From: Malania oleifera
Taxonomy: Eukaryota > Streptophyta > Magnoliopsida > Santalales > Ximeniaceae
Assembly: GCF_029873635.1 (NCBI RefSeq)
Contig: NC_080420.1
Coordinates: 122,520,719 to 122,584,718 of the forward strand
Direction: 5' to 3'
DNA length: 64,000 nucleotides
In this document: in pieces, positions 1 through 10,000 of the stretch
How the letters are laid out: every line of letters starts with the position of its first letter
Numbering within the stretch: position 1 is the stretch's first letter
Notes under the pieces: generated by a model
Told to the model about the DNA's origin: nothing
Database searches by the model: none
What the model saw: only the letters and a program-made list of their open reading frames with translations
Position numbers and translations under genes: made by a program

Positions 1-206
1 TGTCTAGTTCACTCATCAGTGTTATAGTGTTGTTGACAGAACATGTGTAATAAAGTTTTTGTTTGGTTCACACTAAGTAATAAGTTATAGTATTTGACGT
101 AACATGGGTATTCAATCTAGTGTTATTTCAATAAGCTTACCAAAATATCGATAAGGTTGTGATGATAATGATATTATGTACATTCCTGTAATGTGCATAT
201 TTGTAT

Positions 207-353
207 GTTCTCTAGGGGAAATCATTAGAGCTCGAGACTTCATACTAGAGGTCTTGAGTTTGAATCTTGGGAAGGGGAGAGAAGGGATATAGAGTGGGGG
301 ATGGACTACCTATAATTGTGTAGCCCCCTAGTGTGGGCCTCCAATGGACAAAA
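207..353 (+). mobile_element. tRNA-derived SINE in ICP55 intron
   Basis: A segment of about 147 bp is bracketed by a 17-bp direct repeat, AATGTGCATATTTGTAT at 190-206 and AATGTGCATATTTCTAT at 354-370, differing at one base. Inside is GAGTTTGAATCTTGG near 257-271, which resembles a degenerate pol III box B (GGTTCGAATCC). The right end is a short A-rich stretch, giving plus orientation. The size, the box-B-like motif and the long target duplication fit a SINE made by LINE-driven target-primed insertion. It lies upstream of the first visible ICP55 exon, so probably in an intron. The family name is not known to me. Confidence 0.68.
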
Positions 354-756
354 AATGTGCATATTTCTATATAACTAATAATTAACAATATCTTGGTATT
401 GTAATGCAAGGCGTTTCTGAATCATGGATCTCTTCAGATGTAGCATGGCAAGGTGCAGAGCACAGACAATGTTAAGTATATATGGACATGCTTTAGAGAT
501 GTCTTAAATTTGAAAATTTTACAAAATTCAAAAACAAATTTATGATTCATTGTGGGCACGATAGAAGTTTCAATGAGCATTTTTTTTTCCCAGAACAGGG
601 ACTGTTTATAAGTTTATAACTCTTGTTAACAAAGAATGGGGATTTTGATTGTTTGCTGCGTTCTAACACTTGCCAGATTTTCTTCGGATATTTTTGGGGT
701 TCTTTTTTTCCTCTTTGTTCTTTTTCTTTTCTTTCTTTATTTTGGGGTGCTCCACC

Positions 757-777
757 GGGGGGGGGGGGGGGGGGGGG
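757..777 (+). repeat. poly-G homopolymer tract (21 G)
   Basis: An uninterrupted run of 21 G follows a T-rich stretch. Runs this long can form G-quadruplexes and are error-prone in sequencing, so the length may be approximate. Similar runs occur at 39081 and 55421. Short frames reading glycine or proline across this point are artefacts. Confidence 0.9.
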
Positions 778-1011
778 AATGGTCAGGGAGGGGGCCATTG
801 CCTTAGAACTTAATTAAGTCTTAAAGATGATGGACTACTTCCCATGCTACTTTTATTTTTTTTTCATGTGCCAACAATTTTCTCTTAGTTTCTAGAATCT
901 TTTCACAAGGTTCTTAACTCTTGTTTAGTTTTGTTATATTTTTGTATTCTGCTCTCGGTTACTTGAATTTAGCCCAACTAATCAGGCTTATTCAGAGAAA
1001 TTTTATTCCAG

Positions 1012-4000
1012 GAAGAGCTTTATAATCTTATTTTAGAGACAAACAAGGAATGTGTGAAGCTTTGCAGTCCGGGCACTAGCATTCAGGAAATACATGACTA
1101 TTCGGTATGATTGTCTAAACTATCATCTCTTCTACCTTTTCAACATTTGTGTTTTGCAAAAAATGCGAGTGCGAATTTCATGTTTTCTGCAGCCTCTTCC
1201 TGTGGGCTGGAAGCCAAATGTGCTGTGGATGTTTTGTCCATGCTACATTTGCAGTTATAGTGCAACCTGTTAATGCATTGGGATTTTGCCATTCTATGAC
1301 ATAAATATACTTGTTTTACATATTTGTGAATTGTGTTGCAATGATTATCATGAAGAAACCTATATATTTTTGTGTAAATGTATCACTCTGGTGGTTACAA
1401 CCACTAAGAACTATTCATAAGTGTATAAATCATATAGGCGGGCTATCTGAAGTCCTTTCTAAGATATGCATTAACCAATTGGTGCAGTCCAGTAAATTAG
1501 CTATATTTCTATTCATCTAACAAGGAGCTTGACTTTTATGAAAATGTTTAGATTGATAGATACATTTTGATCCTTGTCAATTCTTGCATAGGTTGGCATG
1601 TTGCAGAGGGGATTTAAGGAGATTGGCATTTTGAAAGATGGTCGAAGCAGAAACCAAAGTTACCATCAGCTGAACCCAACTAATATAGGTTTTTCTAAAC
1701 GTCTCTTGACATTAGAATTTGTTAGTCAACCAAAGGCATTAAAAATATTAGCTTATATAGAATGAACTTTGTGTTTACTTTTAGCTTTTTGATTTTTTGG
1801 TTAGTTGTGAATTGTGGATTTCTTGAACATTGTTTAAATATTTTAGTTCATCATTTATTTATTGCTTTAATTTATTACCAATCGAAAAGGTTATTTATTG
1901 GTCTAAGATGATATTTTGTTTAATTGCAGTTATGTGATTAATCAATTTTTATTTCTTTCTTGATTTACATAGGTCACTATCTAGGAATGGATGTTCATGA
2001 TTGTTCTTCAATTCGTTATGGCCGCCCTTTGAAGCCAGGTGTTGTAAGTTGATCCTATGGGTGCACGACCAACTTTTCTTACACCAAACTTTCTTGTCTT
2101 GTTGACTTGCATATCGATAATTGTCATTCATACCCTTAATTTGCAATTTTCTTTCCCGACATCTTTATTTTATTTTATTTTATTTTTTTGGACTTTATTG
2201 CTAAGATATTATTTGTTCACTTAATTGTTTTCCCTTTTTTTTGCAGCACTCCGTTTTGTTTTAAGGTCTAGAAAGCACCCTTTTCCTTCTCTCTCTTTTC
2301 TCGTACTCTCTCTCAATTGGGGGACAAAAGCTCAATTAGAATCTACAATTTGACAAAATTTATCCAATCCACTCCAATGAGAGTTGCGTTCTGCATGAAT
2401 CATAGGTATGGGTTCTTGCTGAGGAAACATGAGGATAGTTGAAACCTAAGGATGTTCTTGGGTTGAGCATGGAAGATGCCACAGTCATACATTTGTGGAA
2501 CTATGGCACATGTCAAATGGTTCGTTGGGCTATCTCAGATAGTTATGCTATTAATGTCGAATGGGTTATGGAAGGAACTTCTATTAACATGGATTTGATT
2601 ATGGCGATGTCATAGGACTTATTCTAAATGTCCTTATGACATTTTGGTGGATCCAGATAGTTGCCATGGTGGTATTATTGAGCTATTATTGTTGATCATT
2701 AGATCCATAGATGGTTACTTGTTTGTGAACAAGAATGGATCAGAGATTTAACTTTTGGGGCAAGACCAGGTGAGCAACCTACCTTCCCTCGGCATCCTCT
2801 TGGGTACCAAGTGAGCACTTTGAGGAGAGCTCAAGGGCAGGTTCTTGACATCCTCGAGGGATGTCTTGGGCTTTCGTATAAGATTGGGAGTCCCATGGAC
2901 AACTCATTGGAGAATGAGTTTGTGCATCACTCTCGAAGGTTGAGACATACACTCGTGTTAGCCCTTGGTTATACTTTTTGGTGGTGTCATCTCATACTAG
3001 ATTGGATTATCAAGGGATGTTGATTCTTCATATGTTAGACTTGAGTAGTCCATGGTGTCACTTCCTTTAGCTTCAACTAATGGGTGTTTAAATGACAAGT
3101 GCTCTTACACAAGGACTGTGTTATGGGATGAGAGTTACCTTCAGTGCTGGTGGGAAGTGAGTTGACAATTTGAGTTAGGACAACGGTTATCAAGCCGTGA
3201 GACTTGACCACTAAACTGGATATTGGAGTGTTTCCATGGATGAGGAGTACAACTGGACAAGACTTGGTGTAGGGTCGTCGCACCATGGGTGTGACTTGGT
3301 CACATGTTAAACAGATTAAGGCAATAGTGATTCCTTATGGCATTGTAAATTTATCGCCTTGTGACAATTGGTATTAGAGTAGGTCTTTCCTTTGAGAGAT
3401 AATTTGAGATTGATATTTTGGGCATCAACTCTATTGTGGGAATTTGATATGAGGGTTGGGTTTGGGGGAAGGATCAATCTACCTTTGAGTTGGCATTGAA
3501 CTCTTTCCGATCGTGTTATTTGACTCGTGGGTTTATGAGGTTGAAGCTGACCTTTGGTAAACTATTTTGTGAAAATTAGGATGCTTGATTGTACCTACAA
3601 GATGAGGGGTGAGGGTTTATTTAAGGGAATTAAGATGAGATTACCCCCTTGGTGTCGGTATCAAGACCACATGATAGGATTCGTCTTATTTTGGCTGACA
3701 TTTGAGGTCAAATGACAATTTGTTAAGACTTTTGGTGTCCTTGTACCATAGCTAGAGTGATTTTCTTGGTCTAATGGAAGAGGATGACATAGGAGTTTGT
3801 CAAATATGTTTTTCATTGAGCTTGGGAAGTTCAAGCCCTATAGAGAGAGGTGATTCTTGGATCTATAGGAAATAAAGAGTGGTGAAAGCCCTGGGGTAAA
3901 TAATCCTCAAGCAACATAAGTGTGGCTCTATGTTGGTCATAGTGGTGATGAAAACCCAGTAGGGTATAGACTCGAAAGGAACCGCGAATGCTGCTTAGAG

Positions 4001-7000
4001 GACTTTGTTGGCACCTTAAAAGGTCGTTATGATATGATTTTCAATGGGAATGCGTTAAAGACCACATTTGTGGAATTGTCTATTGAGTGCTTGTGCGTCA
4101 TTGGCCTTTAAGCCTTACCCTTACTCGAGTTAGAGGGCATAGGGATATGGTTTGCTAGGGCACGTTTTTTAGCAATGTTGCCAGAGGGCACATAAGTCGT
4201 CGTGAGTATAGGGCCTTTTGTGTTTGTTGTTTTTGTACAAGTTATTTCCAATGCAACTTGGCTAGAGGGCAATCCATTCAAATGGAAAGATTTGAGTTTG
4301 AGCATCATAGGGAAGCCAAAGGGCAATGGTATCAAAATTTTAGCCATAATAAATAGTGGTTATGATTGGTTTGTCATATGACATGGAAGATGGGATATAA
4401 TAATGAGTATTGGCACCTCGAGGTGGGGACTATACTATTAAGTCTTGAAGATTTTAAGGGTGAATTCAAGAAGATATTTGATGGATGTGTATACTGAATG
4501 ATCGACTTCTGTATTGGTGATTTGCGATATGCTTTGAGAAGTTTGAGGATGTGGACCCTCAATTTATAAGATTGGTTATATTTTAAGAGATTCTAGGGTG
4601 TGGAATCATCTTTGGAGTGGAATTTTGGAAACGAGCTTTGATGTCTTGCTTGGTGTGGTTGCCACAAATTTGTGAGATTGTCATATTTAGAGAGCCTCGA
4701 GATGTGGAGTTACCTTTGAGGAATAATGTTGGGATTTGGGAATGAGCCTTGATGGTGCTTTTGGTTTGGGGACCTTATCTACAAGTGAGGAAAAGGTGGA
4801 AAGGAAAATAGTGAAACCACCAATATAATATTGGAAGAATGAGGGTTTCAAAATGGACTCTTTGCAGAGGTATAATATTGGAAGAATGAGGCTTTCAAAA
4901 TGGACTCTTTGCAGAGGAAAGGAAGTTGCATTAATGTCCAGGTGATGGTTTTAAATCAGTATGTCAAAAGTGCATTCAGAAGTGGAATCATGACTAGAAT
5001 GGCATCTCTAGTATGCATGAACTTCCTTGGGTTGTATTAGTGTGAGGTTGTCTCCGAGATGGAGTTTACCGTGGGGAATCATTGACAAGTCTTCTATATT
5101 CTAATGAAGGAGTTTGGGTTTTTGAGAGACAAGGATGAAATACGGATTTTTATCAATGACTGGTGAGGTAGAGTTCTCGATGACTATTTTCAGTCTTGGG
5201 AACTTGTAGTAATATAAAGTTGGCTGATAGTTAGAAATGTTGAACAATGTTCTTGGACGTGGTGATTTCATTGATGTATTAGAGATTAGGGTGTAGTTCT
5301 AAAAGGAAGCTGAATATTAGTTTGGCTTTGAATTGGGAAGAAAATGTTCTGTTCAAGAATGTGTTCGAAGACGGTCTTTGGATGAAAACTAGGTTTAGGT
5401 CTACTAGGGGTAATGGAGATGAGTCGATGTGCTCTGATAAGATGAGTTGTTCATGCTCAGTTGTTCTTAGAGTTCTTCATTGGGGCTTGTGAAGGTTTCA
5501 ATAGAGGACATATGGGTGTCAATCAATGAGGACGTTGATAAGATGGAGTGGGGGAAGATGTCACGGTCTACATTTTTGTAATCGTGACACATGCCAAATG
5601 GCTCGTTGGGCAACCTTGGATGATTATGGTGTTCATGTCAGATGGATTATGGGAGTAACTTCGGTTAACATGGATTCAATTATGGAGATGTCATAGGACA
5701 TATTTTGAATGTCCATATGACATAGTCATGGATCCAGATTGTTGCCATGGTGTTCTTCTCAGGCTATGATATATGATCGACCCACAAATGGTTGCTCATA
5801 TGCAAACAAAAATGCGTCCAAGAGATTTCTTTTAAGGGAACACTAGGTGAGCAGCCTACCTACCTAGTATCCTCTTGGGTACTAAGTGAGCACCCTGAGG
5901 AAAGGTCTAGGTCTTTGGGGCTTTTGACATCCTAAAGCATCTTGGCTTCCATGTGGGATTGGGAACCACATGGACAACTAATTGGAGAATGAAGTCGTGC
6001 GTCGCTCTTGGCTCAAAGGTCGACACTTAATGTATTTTGACCCTTGTGTATACTCTTGGGTGGTGTTGTCTTTTACCCTATTGGAATATTGAGGGACTTT
6101 GATCCTTTGTGTGTTAGATTCGAGTAGTGTATGGTGTTACTTAAGTGGCAGGTGCTCTTACACGAGGATTGTGCTGTAGAGATGAGAGTTACCCTCAGTG
6201 CTAGTGGAATCCGAGTTTAACATGCTTATTGTTCACATCATGGTTCCTTAGTGATGATCTCAATTTGAACAAAGGCTGTCGTGCCATGAGAATTTGAACA
6301 AACTGGACAATGGAGCGTTTTCATGGATGAGGAGTACTGCAAGATGACTTAGTGTAGTCTCCTTGCCGCACAGGTGTAACTTTGTTTCATTTTAAGTAAA
6401 TTAAGGCAAGGGCCTTGTGGCCTTGGAAATTTACCGCCCCATGACACAAATCAGTCAGCACATCTGTTCCCTTCATGATGGATCCAACATGGGTACCATT
6501 ACCAAGATGCTCGATTTGGGAAAAAAAAAATCCAAAATCCATGAAGGCCATGGAAAAAGTTATTATTTTATTTATTACAAAATAAGGTATGTATATAAGT
6601 ATGTGTGTGCGTGCGCGTGCATGCGCATGAGTAGTGGTAATTTTGTCTTTAATTTCCACAAAATTATTTAAATTTCCAAATTTCCTCTTTCCACCACCCT
6701 CAAGAATCGAAATGGTAGTTAATATCCATCTTACAAACTTGCCACAAGTCATCCGAAATTTATCTAAATGTCTAATTTCAGCTAAGTTTTTTGAAAATTT
6801 GACCATGGAACAAAATTTTCTTGAAACTAAAATTTAAACCCTAAATTGAAATTTGTACTTTCTACTATTTTATTGAAAATAAAGACTATTACAAGAAGGA
6901 TACAAATGATAACTTTCAAGCTCTTAAAGCTTTATGAAAAATTGACCTTAGATATTAGCCACAATTTTATACAACTTTTTATGTTAAAAATTATTTTGTT

Positions 7001-10000
7001 TGCATAATCACTAATATTTTAAACTGTTTTATGTATCTCAATTATATTAATTGGGTTACTTTAATGTGATTATTGTATTATAGATATCGCGCCTTATACA
7101 TCACATGCTTGTCATTGATGCACTTTATTTACAATGTTTTAGTTCTAAATCTTGCATTATTATGTATGATAACAGTTTTGAAGTTTTATAAGAAAATTCC
7201 ACACTTAGTACTAATTGCTATAAATTTTTTAAAAATTGAAATCAAAATTTCATAGAAATTTCTGTATTTTTGAAGCCTTGAAATTTTATTCAAAATCAAA
7301 ATTTAAAACCTCACTAGTATAAACAATGGCAGAGAAAATCAACTCGGTAAAGTGGCCATTATAATAATTTCTAAAGGGCAGCCTGGCGCACAAAACTCCC
7401 ACATATGCGAGGTCCCCGGAAGGGGCGGACCATGATGGGTCTATGGCATACAACCTTACCTAGCATTTATCACAAGAGGCTTGTTGACTGGCATGACTCA
7501 TGAAGCTGAATCAGTTTTATTTGTTGTTATTCTTTAGGAGCTGAATCAGATTTATTTGTTGTTATTCTTTAGGAGCTGAATCAGTTTTATTTGTTAGGAT
7601 TACAACCATTTCTTCATGCTGATTTTTAGGCAGATTTTTCTACAATTCAAATTCAGTTTTAGCAGATTTTTCTACAATTTAGTTGTCAATATGCTGTATA
7701 AATATATAGTTCGTTGCTCAATAAAATTTAGCCTTCTGTAGTCTCTAAATCAGCTTCTCTCATTATCCTTAGTCTCTGTTTTTTTTTTTAAATATCCAAC
7801 ATATTGGTATCAGAGCCATAGTCTTGAGGGACCTGTGAGATTGAGAGAGCTCAAACACAACCCATTCAGAATGAATTAAGAAAATTCATTCACTACAATT
7901 GCACCTCCTGTGTTTGATGGAACAAATTATCAGATGTGGACTGTTAGAATGGAAGCCTATTAGCTAATGATCTATGGGAAGTTGTTGAACAAGTATATGA
8001 AGTTCCAAACTTGCCAAACAATCCAACTCTTGCACAAATCAAAAATCAAAAGGAGACAAAGCAAAGAAAATCAAAAGCAAGAGCAACCTTGTTTACAGCA
8101 GTCTCATCCACCATATTTACTGGAATAATGACACTGAAAATAGCCAAAGAAATTTGGGATTTTTTGAAGCAAGAATACGAAGGAAATGAAAGGGTCAAAG
8201 GGATGCAAGTGCTGAATTTGATCTGAAAATTTGAGATGCAAAAGATGAAAGAATCAGAAACAGTCAAGGAATATTCTAACAGACTTCTTGGCATTGTCAA
8301 CAAGGTAAGACTCCTTCGTACTGATTTTTCTGATTCTAGAATTGTTCAAAAGGTCCTCGTCACTATTCCTGAAAAGTTTGAGGCTACAATTTCTTCTTTG
8401 GAAAACTCAAAAGATCTATCAAGCATTACCTTGGCAGAATTGTTGAATGCACTGCAAGCACAAGAACAAAGGAGGCTTATAAGGCAAGAAGGATTTGTGG
8501 AGGGTGCTTTTCAAGCCAAATCACAAAACAATGGTGGCAAAAACAAAATAAAACATAACAAAAACAACAAGCCTGGAGGTTATGCAAGCAACAACAAAAA
8601 TAGCCAAAGCAGCAAGTCTTTCCACCTTGCTCCTATTGCAAAAAAACCAATCATCCACAGAATAAGTGTTGGTGGATGTCAGATGTAAGATATCACAAGT
8701 GTGGTCAGTTAGGGCATATGGAAAGGATATGAAAACTTAACAGCACCAAGGAGAAGCCAAGGCTGCCGAGGATCAACCTCAAGAGAAGCAGTTGTTTGTG
8801 GTATCATGCTTTGCCACCAACAGCTCTACAAAAAGTTGGCTTATAGATAGTGGTTGTACAAATCACATGACTTATGATCGAGAACTCTTCAAAGAGCTTG
8901 ACAAGATTGCTATTTCTAAAGTCAGAATTGGAAATGGAGCACACATTGCAGTAAAAGGAACAGTAGCGATTGAAGGCTACACAGGTCTGAAATTAATTTC
9001 TAATGTTTCATATGTTCCCAAAATTAATCAAAATCTTTGGAGTGTTACTCAGTTGTTGGAGAAAGGCTCTAAGGTGTTGTTTGAAGACAAAAACTGTGTG
9101 ATTAAAGATACAAAAGGCATAGAGGTGTTCAAAGTTCAAATGAAAGGCAAAACCTTTGCCTTGGATTTGATGAAAGAGGAGCAGAGTGCTGTACACAAAG
9201 AAGATAGCAATACAGTGCTTTGGCACAAGAGATTGGGGCATTTCCATCATGTCGCTCTACTTTTCATGAAGAAGAACAATCTGGTGAAAGGCTTGCCTGA
9301 ATTAGAGGAGGAGTCTCCTAAATGTGTTGCCTGTCAGTGTGGGAAGCAAACCAGGCTTCCTTTTCAACAAAACAAGGCTTGGAGGGCTACATAGAGGCTA
9401 CAATTAATACACACAAATGTGGGAGGACCAATGAAAACACCATCATTGAATGGCAGTAAGTATTGCTTTCATTGATGATTACTCAAGAATGTGTTGGATT
9501 TATTTTATAAAGCTTAAATCTGAGGTTGCTGACATCTTCGGGAAGTTTAAAGCTTGGGTTGAAATTCAAAGCGAATGCAAAACGCAGGTGATCGGATCTG
9601 ATAATGGAGCTGAATATACCACTAAAAAGTTTAACAAGTTTTGTGAAGATGCAGGCATCGAACATCTGCTGATAGCACCTTACACTCCTCAATAGAATGG
9701 TGTTGCGGAGAGGAAAAACCGGACAATTATGGAGATGACAAGGTGCTTGCTTCATGACAAAGGGCTGCCAAAGAAATTTTGGGCCGAGGCTGTAAATACA
9801 GCAGTTTTTCTGCTAAACAGATTGCCAACAAAAGTTTTGCTGAAAAAGACTCCATTTGAAGCATGGTATGGCTATAAACCAAAGTTGCTTAATCTGAAGA
9901 CATTTGGTTGCCTATGTTTCTCTTACATCCCTCAAGTTAAGAGAGACAAATTGGACAAAAAAGCAGGATCTGGGATTTTTGTAGGCTATAGCTCATTTTC

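Noticed and set aside
547-817. Proline-rich and glycine-rich short frames
   Set aside because: Low-complexity translations of a 21-G run next to T-rich DNA.
6387-6806. 139-residue minus-strand frame with a His-Ala-Arg repeat
   Set aside because: Crosses an alternating TG/CG tract and the end of an LTR; no conserved domain and no splice context.
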